From NCBI GenBank assembly GCA_021325495.1, contig JAJPGZ010000005.1, forward strand, positions 1-56,000: a stretch of DNA of 56,000 bases. Direction: 5' to 3'. The translations under genes and the position numbers were made by a program. Source of the stretch: Spartobacteria bacterium. GTDB taxonomy: Bacteria; Verrucomicrobiota; Verrucomicrobiia; Chthoniobacterales; UBA10450. The notes below the pieces were generated by a model. The model did not search any database, was not told the origin of the DNA, and saw nothing but the letters and a program-made list of their open reading frames with translations. Below, piece after piece: positions 8,835-19,193 of this stretch. Each line of letters begins with the position of its first letter. The first letter of the stretch is position 1.

Positions 8835-9623
8835 CTAATCTAACAACTCGACTGCGTCGCCTCGGCGGATCATTCCTTCGATCAACACCGCGGCGTAGAC
8901 GCCGGCTGTGTTGTCATGCGCTTGCGCGACTTGCTTCAAGATCGCCGGAGATTTTTCGCCAGTATCGGGATCGAGCGTGATCATCATGCAACGCGAGTCG
9001 CGCTGAAGAACGGCGACGGTAACTTTCGCGCCGATGCGCAAGGTGCGACCGACGAACTGATCTTCGGCAAAACCTTCGGCGTTGTTCGTAAGATCGACAT
9101 AAACATTTGCGCGGAAACGCCGCTTATCGACCTCGACGCCGGTTTCGTCGCCAAGTTGTTTCGCCGTCTGCACGGCGAAGATCGACAATGGACACGCGTC
9201 GGTCATCGCTTTGTGAGAGCGCATCAATGTGAGTTCGGGATCTCCTCCGACATTTGCGCGCAGATTGTCGATCAATGCGGGGTCATCAATCGCGAAATGT
9301 TTTCTGTCAGGCGTTTCGACGTCGACCATCAATTCGGATTCGTTAGCCGAGATCGGATTTGCGTTATGTTTCTGCGCTTCGCTCAGGTTGACCGGCCGCG
9401 CCGCTTTCTCGGAATTTCGAAAGCATGCGCGGTAACGAATCATATGCCGTTGATCGCGTCCCGTGAACCAGGGAAACCCTCCCGGAGCGGCTGAGCTTGT
9501 GAACGCAAAAAGCCGATCGCCGTAAACTCCCGCGTAACCGGCGAACATTTCTTCCATCTCTTCGCCGCGCATGCTTTTGACCGGATAACGCCAAAGACTT
9601 TCGACTTTGCCGATCACACTCAC
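8835..9623 (-). CDS. MOSC domain protein
   Basis: A 262-residue protein with an N-terminal MOSC beta-barrel domain (GKVESLWRYPVKSMRGEE, residues about 4-21) and a C-terminal MOSC domain that carries the conserved cysteine in DSRCMMITLDP (about residue 210). MOSC proteins, related to the molybdenum-cofactor sulphurase C-terminus and to YcbX/mARC, bind molybdenum cofactor and reduce N-hydroxylated compounds or transfer sulphur. No partner gene is adjacent. Three copies of the dispersed motif fall in or just beyond this gene. Confidence 0.88.
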   Translation of the reverse strand: MSVIGKVESLWRYPVKSMRGEEMEEMFAGYAGVYGDRLFAFTSSAAPGGFPWFTGRDQRHMIRYRACFRNSEKAARPVNLSEAQKHNANPISANESELMVDVETPDRKHFAIDDPALIDNLRANVGGDPELTLMRSHKAMTDACPLSIFAVQTAKQLGDETGVEVDKRRFRANVYVDLTNNAEGFAEDQFVGRTLRIGAKVTVAVLQRDSRCMMITLDPDTGEKSPAILKQVAQAHDNTAGVYAAVLIEGMIRRGDAVELLD

Positions 9624-9666
9624 GATTTTTTTCGTTTACTAAGATCGACAATCGAAAGCGAGCGGT

Positions 9667-11502
9667 TCATTTCACCTCAACCGGTTTCTTTGCCTCTTCG
9701 ACGAGCTTCTCAAATCGCGGATCGTCCCGAATGGCGTCCCACCACGGATGCAAACGTAATTGTCCATAGGTTATGTGACCGGGCCCCTGCAAAGCCGCGG
9801 CGATTTGATCAAGGGCCAGGTTTTTCTCTCCGGTCCAGGCGTAAATGAGTGCGAGATTCCGCAGTAGCTCGGAGCCGGTCATCACGTCTTTCGTGACCGG
9901 CAAAAGTTCGACAGCGCGACGGCCTTCCCGGATTGCGTCTTCTTTCCTGCCGAGGGCGGCATCGATCATCCCAAGCGCAGATATGGCCTCGGCATAGTTA
10001 GGCTGTTTCTGCAGCACGGATTCCATTTCTTCACGAGCCGCGGCGAAGGCGTTCATTGCGGCCTCATTGTCCCCGAACGCGCGACCGGCCAAACCTTCGC
10101 AAAAGCTTTTCGGAGTACGAACATTTGCGCCCCAGGTTATTCCTTCGGGCAGCATCGCGCCCAAAGCGCGGCGGGCATCGTCCGCATCCCGAGCGCAGAG
10201 CGCAATGTTGAACCAGCGATCGACGACTTTCACTCCATCGCCTGAGTCGTTAGCGAGAACTTCACGAACGGCCGTTTGCGCCGCTTGAACGGTTGCGTTC
10301 GAATCCAGCTCCGCCAATCCGCGCGCGACTCGAGCAACGGCATCGTTAGGATTAACTGCCAGCGCCCGATCGAACGTCGTGACGAGATCGTTGTAGCGGC
10401 GCAGTATCTGATAGGTGCCCGCTACCTGGTGAAGAATAAAAACGTTACGGGGGTCGAGCTCGAGAGCTCGGTTTACATTGCGCAGGTGGTCCTGCCATCG
10501 GTTCTGCCGCCGATCGATCCAGCCGAGGGTCGCGAAAACTAACGGTTCGTTAGGGAGCAGACTGCCAGCGATCGCGAGTTCGGAACGAGCGCGGTCGTAA
10601 TCGCGATAACAGTAGTAATACAGCAACCCGGCGGCGAGATGCGATTCGCCGCGGTCCGGTCCGAGCCGAAGCGCCGCCTCCACCGCTTCCGTTGCCCGGG
10701 TCAATCGCTGCGGAGTGTGATCGTAGCCATTGAAATAAAGTCCCTGATGGACCGAAGCGAGCCGGCAGTAGGCCAGCAAAAATTTCGAATCTTGCGCGAG
10801 AGCAAGCTCAAGCAACCGCACCGCTTCGTAACGAAGTTCTCCCGAACGCGCATCGAGTGCAGTGCCCTCGAGAAGTATTCCCGCGCGAATGTAGCGGTCA
10901 TACGCCATGTGCTTGTCCGTGGGTCTCTCCTTCATCGCGGCGTTCTCCGCGGCCGACATCTTCGCGCCCAGCCTATCCGCGACCGCTTTGGCGATTTCAC
11001 TTTGGATCGCAAACACATCGTCGAGCCCACCGTCATAACGTTTTCGCCAGAGGCGGGCGCCTGTCTTTGCATTCGTCAGTTGCGCTTGCACCTGGATGTG
11101 GTCGGTCGTGCGTTGGACACTGCCCTCCACCACATGCGCGACTCCGAGAGCAGCGGCAAGGTCGCGATAATTGCGTTGCGTTCCCGGCTTGTATTGCATG
11201 ACCGAGTTGCGACTGATCACTTTCAAATCCGCGACCTTGGCGAGGTCGTTCCGGATTTCATCTTGAACGCCCACCGCAAAAAATGCGTCCTCTGGATCTG
11301 CGCTCAGATTATCGAAAGGCAAAACGGCGACGCTCTTTTCCGCGACTCCACCAACGGGTGCGTTAGTTCGAAACCAAATCGCCAGCCCAACGGCAATGGC
11401 GACAAGCAAGACAAAGGCGGTAATCGCGCGTCTCGATGAAACTTTTCGCGCAGATACTTCGTTACTTACTTTGATCTCTTTCGACATAACCGGCGTCTGC
11501 AA
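9667..11502 (-). CDS. Membrane-anchored TolB-N/FlgO-like and TPR protein
   Basis: A 611-residue protein. A cytoplasmic tail of about 25 residues is followed by one membrane helix (ITAFVLLVAIAVGLAIWF), then the SVAVLPFDNLSADPEDAFFA segment that opens the TolB-N-like domain found in adenylate-cyclase-type and serine/threonine-kinase-linked receptors (about residues 60-190), then a long TPR array to the C-terminus. The usual N-terminal kinase or winged-helix DNA-binding domain is missing, so this is the sensor or scaffold half alone. Start is 11502 or the internal ATG at 11487. It has no copy of the dispersed motif, unusual for its length. Confidence 0.82.
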   Translation of the reverse strand: MQTPVMSKEIKVSNEVSARKVSSRRAITAFVLLVAIAVGLAIWFRTNAPVGGVAEKSVAVLPFDNLSADPEDAFFAVGVQDEIRNDLAKVADLKVISRNSVMQYKPGTQRNYRDLAAALGVAHVVEGSVQRTTDHIQVQAQLTNAKTGARLWRKRYDGGLDDVFAIQSEIAKAVADRLGAKMSAAENAAMKERPTDKHMAYDRYIRAGILLEGTALDARSGELRYEAVRLLELALAQDSKFLLAYCRLASVHQGLYFNGYDHTPQRLTRATEAVEAALRLGPDRGESHLAAGLLYYYCYRDYDRARSELAIAGSLLPNEPLVFATLGWIDRRQNRWQDHLRNVNRALELDPRNVFILHQVAGTYQILRRYNDLVTTFDRALAVNPNDAVARVARGLAELDSNATVQAAQTAVREVLANDSGDGVKVVDRWFNIALCARDADDARRALGAMLPEGITWGANVRTPKSFCEGLAGRAFGDNEAAMNAFAAAREEMESVLQKQPNYAEAISALGMIDAALGRKEDAIREGRRAVELLPVTKDVMTGSELLRNLALIYAWTGEKNLALDQIAAALQGPGHITYGQLRLHPWWDAIRDDPRFEKLVEEAKKPVEVK

Positions 11503-11624
11503 TTCTCAGACGCCTAGAGAATCCGATCATAATTGAGCGCAGCGAGAAACCAAGCTCATCGCTTGCGCCCGGTCGCGGGTTGCGCCAGCAGCCGAGCAAT
11601 TGTTTGGTGCCTGCGTAAGGAGAT

Positions 11625-12509
11625 ATGTCGCGTAATTACGAATTCGTGCAGCTGGATGTCTTCACGAAAACACCGCTCACGGGAAATCCGCTCGCTGTTT
11701 TTTCGGACGGTCGCGGCCTGACTGATCGGGAAATGCAAGCGATCGCGCGGGAGATGAATCTTTCGGAGACGACGTTTATCCTGCCGCGCGAACCGCAGGT
11801 GGAAGCGGAGAAGGGGACACGCGTTCGCATTTTTACCGTGGAGGAAGAGTTGCCCTTCGCTGGGCACCCCACGCTCGGCACGGCGTTGTACCTATATAAT
11901 AGAGCGGCTTCTGCGGCCGATGTCCTCAGCCTCGACTTGAATGTCGGCAAGATCGACATCTCCTTTCGCGCCGATGGCGACCATGTCTTTGGCGAAATGC
12001 GCCAGCGCGATCCGGAATTTGGTCGAACGTTTACGCGAGACGAGCTTGCGCCCGTTCTCCGCGGCGGAGCGGATCAACTCGCGGTCGAACCCCAGAGCCA
12101 AGTCGTTTCCACCGGCTTGCCATTCACGATCGTACCGATTCGCGATGCAAACACTTTGGCAAAGTTACATGTCGATCTTGCGCGCGTCGGTCCGGTGCTC
12201 GAAGGAACCGGCGCGAAGTTTTGTTATTTCATCGCGCCGGAAAAAGGCGATTGGCGTCAGGTCCGCGCGCGCATGTTCTTCTATGGCGGGGAAGATCCCG
12301 CGACCGGTTCGGCGGCGGGCTGCGCGGTAAGTTGGATTGTGCGGCATGGTCTGGTGAAATCCGGCGAGCAGATTTTGATTCGGCAAGGTGTGGAAGCTGG
12401 ACGTCCGAGTGAAATCTTCGTCCGCGCGACGCGTGACGGTGAGCGCGTTACAAATGTTCGCGTCGGCGGTTATGCCGCCGAAATACTGCGCGGCACGGTG
12501 ACCTTGTAA
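11625..12509 (+). CDS. PhzF-family isomerase/epimerase
   Basis: A 294-residue PhzF-like protein of the diaminopimelate-epimerase fold. Typical segments are FVQLDVFTKTPLTGNPLAVF at the start, the catalytic glutamate in NLSETTF, the FTVEEELPFAGHPTLGTA segment and GGEDPATGSAAGCAV near residue 220. PhzF itself isomerises a phenazine precursor, but most homologues, including this one without phenazine genes nearby, act on unknown substrates. ATG start preceded by AAGGAGAT, a strong ribosome-binding site. Confidence 0.93.
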   Translation: MSRNYEFVQLDVFTKTPLTGNPLAVFSDGRGLTDREMQAIAREMNLSETTFILPREPQVEAEKGTRVRIFTVEEELPFAGHPTLGTALYLYNRAASAADVLSLDLNVGKIDISFRADGDHVFGEMRQRDPEFGRTFTRDELAPVLRGGADQLAVEPQSQVVSTGLPFTIVPIRDANTLAKLHVDLARVGPVLEGTGAKFCYFIAPEKGDWRQVRARMFFYGGEDPATGSAAGCAVSWIVRHGLVKSGEQILIRQGVEAGRPSEIFVRATRDGERVTNVRVGGYAAEILRGTVTL

Positions 12510-12518
12510 TTTCTCGCG

Positions 12519-12782
12519 CTAATACTCGACGAACGCTTCGTCGGGATAACAATAAAGCCAGCGCTCGTTAGGCTGGCCTGACGCAATCACGGGATGACGG
12601 CTGGTCCGCGCATGTTTGCTGGCGTGTTGGTTCGGTGAGCTATCGCAGCACAACGTGACGCCGCACGTCTGGCACGTGCGCAGATGCATCCATGTCGATC
12701 TTATCTTTACGCACTCGGCGCACTCGAGACGTTGCGGAAGTTTCACCGATTGGATTGCGTCAATATGCGCGCACGTTGCCAT
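12519..12782 (-). CDS. UBP-type zinc finger protein
   Basis: An 87-residue stand-alone zinc finger of the UBP (ubiquitin-hydrolase) type. Metal ligands are visible as CAECV, CQTCG and CC with following histidines (NQHASKH, SRHPV), the pattern of ZnF-UBP. In bacteria this small domain often stands next to a cNMP/thioredoxin-reductase-like flavoprotein, exactly as here: the flavoprotein gene ends seven bases upstream, so the two are one operon. Its binding partner is unknown; it may recognise a C-terminal tail. Confidence 0.9.
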   Translation of the reverse strand: MATCAHIDAIQSVKLPQRLECAECVKIRSTWMHLRTCQTCGVTLCCDSSPNQHASKHARTSRHPVIASGQPNERWLYCYPDEAFVEY

Positions 12783-12789
12783 TGTCGTT

Positions 12790-14496
12790 CTATCCGCGAT
12801 CGGATTTTACGAGCGCGACTTGAATTCCGGCAATGGCCATTCCGCCTTCGCCCACAGCAGCAGCGCAGCGTTTGATCGAGCCGGAGCGGACATCGCCCGC
12901 GGCAAAAATGTTAGGCATGCTCGTCTCGAGTGCGGCCGGCCGTCGCTTGTTATCTTTCCACCGCGGCGCGCTCGTCACCGCCGTTCCGGTTTTGATGAAT
13001 CCTTTTTCATCGCGCTCAATCTCGGCCGGCAGCCATTCGGTGCATGGATCGGCGCCGATCATGGAAAAGATTGCCGGCGTCTGGACAACGCGTCGTTCGC
13101 CGGTCTTGGAATTTTCAAGTTCGGCTTCCTCGAGCGTTTTAGTTCCGGACAATTTTCGAACTTGCGTGTGAAAGAGGATCTCGATGTTTTTCTGCTTCGT
13201 TACGCGGCGGGAAAGATAGGTCGACATTTTCGAGAGATCCTTTCCGCGAACGACCAACAAAACTTTGGCGGCGCCGTCGGAAAGAAACATCGCGGCCTGG
13301 CCGGCGGAATTACCGCTACCGACGACGATGACGGTCGCTCCGCGACAAATTTTTCCTTCGAGCGCGGTGGCCGCGTAGTAAACGCCCATCCCTTCAAATT
13401 GTTCGCGCCCCTCCGCTTCCAATCGTCGGTAATGCGCGCCGGTCGCAATGAGAACTGTTTTTGCGCGGAGCACAGCGCCGCAGCCATCGACTTGAAGACA
13501 GGCGCCGTATTCGCCGTTGTCATTATAATCAAGCGAGAGCGCTTCCGATGGCGTGGAAAATTTTGCGCCGAACCGATAGGCCTGCAGTTGCGCGAGCCAG
13601 GTCAAATCGCCGCCGCTAACGCCGGTGGGAAAACCAAAAAAGTTTTCGATGAGCGAAGATGAACCAGCCTGACCGCCGGGCGCGTAACTTTCGAGCACTA
13701 CTGTTTTCAATCCTTCGGACGCGGCATACACGGCCGCGGCCAAGCCCGCCGGACCCGCACCGATGATCGCGAGGTCCGCCATAATTTCGGTTTCGTTCTC
13801 AAACGCGAGCGGTCGAAGCAACCCGACTACTTGCGCAACTTCCCGCAAAGAAGGTCGCCGGAGTGGCGCGCCGGCGGGAGTGATGAGCGCCGGCAAATCG
13901 CGACTCGTTAGGTGAAGACGCTGGCACAACGTTTGTCCTTGTTCGCTTTCCACGGCGATGAGCCGATGCGGAATGTGATTTTTATCGAGGAAATTATCGA
14001 GTTGATGTCCTCCACGATCGTCCTGCGCAGAGAGCACGCGCAATCCGGCAAACTCCGGATCACGTGAAAGCCGGCGGCGCCGCATGATTAAGGCATTAAC
14101 AATCGTGGCGCTAACGCCTGGCAGTTCGGCGAAGGCGCGCTGAAGATTAGCCGCGGGAATGTAAAGAATCTCGCATTCCGGTGAGGTGACACGCGCGGTG
14201 GCCAGGGCCGATGTCCCTTGTAACATGGCGACGTCGCCGACGAACTCGCGTTCGTGCACGGTCGCGAGAATTTGCTCAGTCTCTTCGCGTTGCTCGAAAG
14301 CTTCGATCTCGCCGCGCAATACAACCGTTAGGCCAAGATCGCGCTGTCCGGCTTTGTAAACGAGATCGCCACGCTTGAGCACTCGCCGTTCGCCCAAAGG
14401 CTCGAGCAAGGAAAGCTGATGATCGTTCAGCTTCGGAAACGCGACGCCTTCGGTATCCCGGTAAAATCTTTCGTCGCGCTCTTCGGCCGGCGTCAT
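12790..14496 (-). CDS. cNMP-binding domain fused to thioredoxin-reductase-like flavoprotein
   Basis: A 568-residue fusion. Residues about 20-140 form a cyclic-nucleotide-binding (CRP-type) domain, about 150-230 a glutaredoxin/thioredoxin-like domain (FLDKNHIPHRLIAVE), and about 238-568 a thioredoxin reductase-like module with FAD site GAGPAGLAAA and NAD(P)H site VVGSGNSAGQ. The redox-active CxxC of true thioredoxin reductase is missing: where CATC is expected the protein has AATA. It therefore probably transfers electrons differently or senses redox state and second messenger. Operon with the UBP zinc finger gene downstream. Confidence 0.9.
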   Translation of the reverse strand: MTPAEERDERFYRDTEGVAFPKLNDHQLSLLEPLGERRVLKRGDLVYKAGQRDLGLTVVLRGEIEAFEQREETEQILATVHEREFVGDVAMLQGTSALATARVTSPECEILYIPAANLQRAFAELPGVSATIVNALIMRRRRLSRDPEFAGLRVLSAQDDRGGHQLDNFLDKNHIPHRLIAVESEQGQTLCQRLHLTSRDLPALITPAGAPLRRPSLREVAQVVGLLRPLAFENETEIMADLAIIGAGPAGLAAAVYAASEGLKTVVLESYAPGGQAGSSSLIENFFGFPTGVSGGDLTWLAQLQAYRFGAKFSTPSEALSLDYNDNGEYGACLQVDGCGAVLRAKTVLIATGAHYRRLEAEGREQFEGMGVYYAATALEGKICRGATVIVVGSGNSAGQAAMFLSDGAAKVLLVVRGKDLSKMSTYLSRRVTKQKNIEILFHTQVRKLSGTKTLEEAELENSKTGERRVVQTPAIFSMIGADPCTEWLPAEIERDEKGFIKTGTAVTSAPRWKDNKRRPAALETSMPNIFAAGDVRSGSIKRCAAAVGEGGMAIAGIQVALVKSDRG

Positions 14497-14558
14497 TTCA
14501 AGACATTACGCCCGCATCTAAGATCGACAATCGATCCGTCACCTCATCGCACACGAGA

Positions 14559-17500
14559 CTAAGATCCTTTCGACTCCGATTTGGCTTCGTGGCCGGCGAA
14601 AAGTCGCTCGATCACGTAAAACGTCACCGGAATTAGAAAGATCGCGATTCCGGACGCCGCGATCATTCCGCCGATGACTGTCGATCCAAGCACGCGCCTC
14701 GCGACTGCGCCGGAGCCGCTCGCAAACCACAGCGGCAAACATCCGAAGATGAAAGCAAATGACGTCATGAGGATTGGACGCAAACGCAAGCGCGCGCCTT
14801 CGAGCGCCGCGTCGAGGAGCGGTTTGCCTTTTTCGTATTCCTCTTTCGCGAATTCGACGATGAGGATGGCGTTCTTGGCCGCGAGACCGATGAGCATGAC
14901 CAAACCGATTTGCGCGTAGATATTGTTTTCGATTCCGCGCAGCCAAAGCGTGAGGAATGCGCCGAAGACCGCGACGGGTGTGCCTAACAAAACGCTGAAC
15001 GGGAGCGACCAGCTTTCGTAAAGCGCGGCCAGGATGAGGAACACGAACAGGAGCGACATTCCGAAAACGACAGTCGGCGAAACGCCCTGCTGTGCTTTCT
15101 TTTCCTGGAACGACATGGCCAGATAGTCGTAGCCCATTTCGTTAGGCATGGTCTGGCGGAAAACATCTTCGAGCGCGGTCATCGCCTGGTTCGAGCTGTA
15201 GCCTGGCGCAGCGGTGACGTTGAGCTGGGCGGAGCGATATTCGTTATACCGCAGCGTGAACTCCGGGCCGGCGATGTTTTTAATGGTTGCGAGTGCGTCC
15301 AGCGGAACGGGATCGCCGTTCGAATTGCGCACAAAAAATTGGCCAACGTTTTTGGCGTCGGTCCGGTAATCGCCTTCCGCCTCAATGTAAGTCTGCCAGG
15401 TGCGCCCGAAGCGGTTGAAGTAATTCACGAAGAACCCGCCCATGAACGTCTGCAGCGTTTGATAGACCTGACCGAGGTCGATTCCCTGCTTCAACACTTT
15501 GTCTCGATCGACATCGACGAAGACTTGCGGAACGTTCGGCAGAAATGAGGGAATGATGCCGGCGATCTCGGGGCGCTTGCGCGCGGCTTCGAGAAATGTC
15601 TTTAAGTTTTGTGCCAGGAACGGCACGTCTTTGCCGGCGCGATCTTCGAGAATAAACGTGACTCCGCCGGCGGTGCCGACGCCGGGAATCGCCGGCGGCG
15701 GAAATGCGAAGGCGAGACCGTCCGTTAGGCCGGCGAGTTGTTTGTTAATGTTCGCTTTGATCGCGGTGTATTGTTCTTCCGGTTTGGTGCGTTCACTCCA
15801 CGGTTTGAAAGTGACGAAGAAAAACGCGCTGTAGGTATTTTGCACAAGGCTGAGCAAACTGAATCCGATGACGCTGGTGGTGTATTTCACGCCCGGCGTG
15901 TTCTTCAGAATCTCTTCGATCTTGCGCGCAGCCGCATCGGTGCGTTCAAGCGACGATGCGTCGGGCAATTGCAACGCCATGTAAACGTAGCCCTGATCTT
16001 CTTCCGGCAAAAAACCGCTCGGTAGTCTTGATCCGAAGAAACCCGCTCCGACCGCGAGCACGGCGAGCAGGGCGAAGCTGAGGACAGCTTTTCGAATCGC
16101 GAAGTGCGAAAGATCGACATATCCATGTGTCACCTTTCCGAAAACGCGATTGAATTTCTCGAAAAACCAAGTGAGCGGGCCACGCGTTTTCTTGCGCGGC
16201 CGGAGCAGAATTGAAGAGAGCGCCGGACTGAGTGAGAGCGCGTTGAACGCGGAAAAAATGACCGAGATCGCAATCGTTAGGGCGAATTGTTGGTACAACC
16301 GGCCAGTGATCCCGGGAAGAAACGCCGTTGGAATGAAAACGGCCGACAAAACCAGCGCGATCCCGATGACAGGCGCCGACACTTCGCGCATCGCTTGCAG
16401 CGTTGCTTCGCGCGGCGCCATCCCTTCTTCAATGTGACGCTCGACTACTTCGACCACGACGATGGCGTCATCGACCACGAGACCGATCGCGAGCACGAGT
16501 CCGAAGAGCGAAAGCGTGTTGATCGAGAATCCGAACAACGGAAACAAAACGAACGTCCCGATTAGCGACACCGGCACCGCGCACAACGGAATCAAAGTTG
16601 CGCGCCAGCCTTGCAAAAAAATGAAGACAACCAGAACGACGAGCGCGAGCGCTTCGAACAGCGTCTTCAAAATTTCGTGCATCCCTTCGGTGACCGAAAG
16701 CGTTTGATCGAGCGAGACCGCGTAATCCATGTCCGCGGGAAAACGCTGTTTCGCTTCGGTCATTAACTTGCGCACGGCCTCGGCGGCTTTGACCGCGTTG
16801 CTTCCCGGCAGCTGATAACACGCAATGATCGCCGAGGGCTGACCGTTCAAACGGCTCCTAACGTTGTAAGTCTGAGCACCGAGATCGATGCGCGCGATAT
16901 CTTTTACCCTAACGAACGAGCCGTCGGGATTTGCCCTAACGACTATCTCGCCGAACTGCTCCGGCGTTTGTAATCGGCCCTGCGCGCGCACCGTATAAGT
17001 GAATTTCTGTCCGCTCGGAATCGGTTCGCCGCCGACCTGCCCCGCGGGATTGACCGTGTTCTGCCTTTGCACCGCCGTGATGATTTCCGGAACGGTGATG
17101 TTGAGTTTCGCGAGTTGATCCGGCTTTACCCAGAGCCGCATCGCGTACTGACCGGCGCCGAAGATCTGCACATTGCCGATTCCGGGAAGACGCGTCAGTT
17201 GATCGACCAGGTTTATGTAGGCGTAGTTCGCGAGAAAAACGTTGTCGTACGTGTCCTTCGGCGAATAGATGCCGATGAGCATCAGCGGCGCGGTTGTCGA
17301 TTTTTTAACCGTCACGCCGTAATTGTTTACGTCGGCGGGCAATTGCGACTGCGCTTGCGCCACTCGTAGTTGCGCGAGCACCTGGTCGATGTTCGGATCG
17401 GTCGCGATGTCGAAGTTGACGATCAAACGGATATCGCCGCTGTTCGCGTTGATCGACGTCATGTAATTCATTTTATCGACGCCGCTCATCTGTTGCTCGA

Positions 17501-17693
17501 TCGGCGCGGCGACCGATTGCTCGATCGTGAGCGCGTCGGCGCCGGTATAGTGTGTCTGCACTTGAATTTCGGGCGGCGCGATCTGCGGATATTGCGCAAT
17601 GGGCAACCCGAGGATGCAGACGCCGCCGACGAGCGTCATGAGAATCGCGATGACGATTGCGACAATGGGTCGCCTAACGAAAAATTCAGACAT
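14559..17693 (-). CDS. RND efflux transporter, AcrB/MexB (HAE1) type
   Basis: A 1044-residue inner-membrane pump of the resistance-nodulation-division superfamily, full length for the family. It has twelve expected helices: one near residues 9-28, six in the middle and five near the C-terminus. The proton relay is present: adjacent aspartates in [12 protein letters not shown] (helix 4) and the lysine in [12 protein letters not shown] (helix 10). Starts with the classic [12 protein letters not shown]. It follows the membrane-fusion gene by three bases, so both are one operon. No TolC-type outer membrane gene is in the window. A LysR gene is divergent, with a shared operator. Confidence 0.97.
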   Translation of the reverse strand: MSEFFVRRPIVAIVIAILMTLVGGVCILGLPIAQYPQIAPPEIQVQTHYTGADALTIEQSVAAPIEQQMSGVDKMNYMTSINANSGDIRLIVNFDIATDPNIDQVLAQLRVAQAQSQLPADVNNYGVTVKKSTTAPLMLIGIYSPKDTYDNVFLANYAYINLVDQLTRLPGIGNVQIFGAGQYAMRLWVKPDQLAKLNITVPEIITAVQRQNTVNPAGQVGGEPIPSGQKFTYTVRAQGRLQTPEQFGEIVVRANPDGSFVRVKDIARIDLGAQTYNVRSRLNGQPSAIIACYQLPGSNAVKAAEAVRKLMTEAKQRFPADMDYAVSLDQTLSVTEGMHEILKTLFEALALVVLVVFIFLQGWRATLIPLCAVPVSLIGTFVLFPLFGFSINTLSLFGLVLAIGLVVDDAIVVVEVVERHIEEGMAPREATLQAMREVSAPVIGIALVLSAVFIPTAFLPGITGRLYQQFALTIAISVIFSAFNALSLSPALSSILLRPRKKTRGPLTWFFEKFNRVFGKVTHGYVDLSHFAIRKAVLSFALLAVLAVGAGFFGSRLPSGFLPEEDQGYVYMALQLPDASSLERTDAAARKIEEILKNTPGVKYTTSVIGFSLLSLVQNTYSAFFFVTFKPWSERTKPEEQYTAIKANINKQLAGLTDGLAFAFPPPAIPGVGTAGGVTFILEDRAGKDVPFLAQNLKTFLEAARKRPEIAGIIPSFLPNVPQVFVDVDRDKVLKQGIDLGQVYQTLQTFMGGFFVNYFNRFGRTWQTYIEAEGDYRTDAKNVGQFFVRNSNGDPVPLDALATIKNIAGPEFTLRYNEYRSAQLNVTAAPGYSSNQAMTALEDVFRQTMPNEMGYDYLAMSFQEKKAQQGVSPTVVFGMSLLFVFLILAALYESWSLPFSVLLGTPVAVFGAFLTLWLRGIENNIYAQIGLVMLIGLAAKNAILIVEFAKEEYEKGKPLLDAALEGARLRLRPILMTSFAFIFGCLPLWFASGSGAVARRVLGSTVIGGMIAASGIAIFLIPVTFYVIERLFAGHEAKSESKGS

Positions 17694-17696
17694 GGC

Positions 17697-18869
17697 TCAG
17701 CGCCCCTCGGGTGAAGATGTCGATCTTGACGCAGCCAGCTGATCGGTCGGCGTCGTCCATTCTTTCACTTTCACGACGGAACCTTCGCGCGCTTTTTGCA
17801 GGCCTTGCACAATCACGCGATCGCCCGGTTGCAGTCCATCGGTGATTTGCCACATCGCGCCGATGCGTTCGCCCGTTTTCACCGGGCGGATGCTGACCTT
17901 GTTCGTTTGATCGACAACTGCGACTTGGAAATTGCCCTGCAATTCGGTGACTGCTTCCTGGGGAACGACGAGGGCATTGTGCACCGTGTCCGGTACGAAC
18001 CGCACCTTGCCATATTGTCCGGGCCGCAATCTGGCGTCCGCATTCGGAAACGTTACGTAATAATGAATCGAACCTGTTTTGGGATCGAGGTTTCGATCCA
18101 GCGCATAGAATTTTCCTTTGTGCGGGTAGAGTTTGCCGTCGCCGAGAATCAACTCAAAATCGATGCTTTTGAGCAGGGCTTCGCGCTGGGCTGTGTCCGG
18201 ATAGCGCGAAAAGAAATCGGTAAATGCACTCTCGCCAACCGTGACGTTGGCTTTGATCGGATCGATCTGCGAAACTGTCGTTAGGGGCGGACTGTTCGGA
18301 CCGACGAGGTCGCCGACTTGATTGTTCGCGAATCCGGCGATGCCATCGATGGGCGCAATGATCTTCGTGTAATCGAGATTCAACTCCGCCTGTTTCACTG
18401 CGGCGGCGTCCGCATCAACGTTTGCCCTGCTCGACCCGGCTGCGGCGGTTGCCGTATCGCGCTCCTGATCGCTAATCACTTTCTTGTCGAACAAATCGCG
18501 CGCGCGTTTTTCGTCCGCGTCAGCCTTCGCCAAATTCGCCTGGTCTTTTGCGAGAGTGCCTTTTGCTTGCGCAAGCGCCGCCTCGAATGGGCGGGGATCG
18601 ATCCGGAAAAGCAAATCGCCTTTTTTAACGAGGCTGCCTTCGGTGTAATCGCGCGAAACGATATAGCCCTGCACTTGCGCGTGAATGTTGGCATTGATGA
18701 AACCGTCGAGTGTCGCGACGCGTTCGAGGACGCGGGGCACATCGCGCGGCTGCACCGTGGTAACGAGAACTTCGGGCGCGGGCGGTCCGGCCGGTTGCGG
18801 CTTGCGGCCGCACGCGACGAATAAGAGCGCGCAAAAGGTGACCGCGCCTGCAAAAACCAAGCGCTTCAT
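17697..18869 (-). CDS. RND efflux membrane-fusion lipoprotein, AcrA/MexA type
   Basis: Periplasmic adaptor of the efflux pump. From the ATG at 18869 the product has 390 residues and begins with a lipoprotein signal ending in the lipobox LLFVAC (Cys20). Then come the barrel-sandwich halves around a coiled-coil hairpin (about residues 95-165) and the beta-barrel. An in-frame ATG at 18956, with GAGGTGA upstream, would add 29 residues before the signal; I prefer 18869 because of the lipobox. Operon with the pump gene; regulated probably by the divergent LysR gene. Confidence 0.92.
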   Translation of the reverse strand: MKRLVFAGAVTFCALLFVACGRKPQPAGPPAPEVLVTTVQPRDVPRVLERVATLDGFINANIHAQVQGYIVSRDYTEGSLVKKGDLLFRIDPRPFEAALAQAKGTLAKDQANLAKADADEKRARDLFDKKVISDQERDTATAAAGSSRANVDADAAAVKQAELNLDYTKIIAPIDGIAGFANNQVGDLVGPNSPPLTTVSQIDPIKANVTVGESAFTDFFSRYPDTAQREALLKSIDFELILGDGKLYPHKGKFYALDRNLDPKTGSIHYYVTFPNADARLRPGQYGKVRFVPDTVHNALVVPQEAVTELQGNFQVAVVDQTNKVSIRPVKTGERIGAMWQITDGLQPGDRVIVQGLQKAREGSVVKVKEWTTPTDQLAASRSTSSPEGR

Positions 18870-18963
18870 GGCTCCGTTATCGCCTCCAAAATCAGAATGT
18901 CGAGTCTGCATGTTGTCGGTTTCTGTTTGGCTCGAAAGAAGTTGTCGATCTTGCATTAAAGTT

Positions 18964-19143
18964 TCACCTCGCGAGCTGAGGCGCCGCCAGATTGGTTAGG
19001 CTGAAACGAAGTTTGCGCTGCACCTGTGTGCCGGCTTCAAGTCCATTCTGCCAATTCGCGCTCAACAGTCTTGAGCTGGCGGAGGTCGAGTTCCGCTTCG
19101 CCGCCTCCGTGCGCGCCATGATTGCTTCAATTGTTCTGCTCAT
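18964..19143 (-). CDS. Putative small protein (59 aa) ahead of the efflux genes
   Basis: A 59-residue reading frame starting MSRTIEAIMARTEAAKRN, with AAAGGA eight bases before its ATG, a good ribosome-binding site. It ends a few bases before the alternative start of the adaptor gene and sits about 50 bases downstream of the LysR-type dyad, so it would be the first gene of the efflux operon. It is soluble, serine- and alanine-rich, amphipathic. It is below usual length cut-offs and I recognise no homologue; a chance frame is possible. The second dispersed motif occurs in variant form inside it. Confidence 0.45.
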   Translation of the reverse strand: MSRTIEAIMARTEAAKRNSTSASSRLLSANWQNGLEAGTQVQRKLRFSLTNLAAPQLAR

Positions 19144-19193
19144 AATTTCCTTTCATTTATCTGAGCGAACTATCGCGCGACCGACACGCGCTC

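Noticed and set aside
12616-13662. Long open frame (348 codons) on the plus strand opposite the flavoprotein gene
   Set aside because: It is a shadow of the real minus-strand gene, with arginine- and histidine-rich composition and no recognisable motif. Similar antisense frames at 5202-6065, 10639-11439, 32129-32854 and 47262-48029 were rejected for the same reason.
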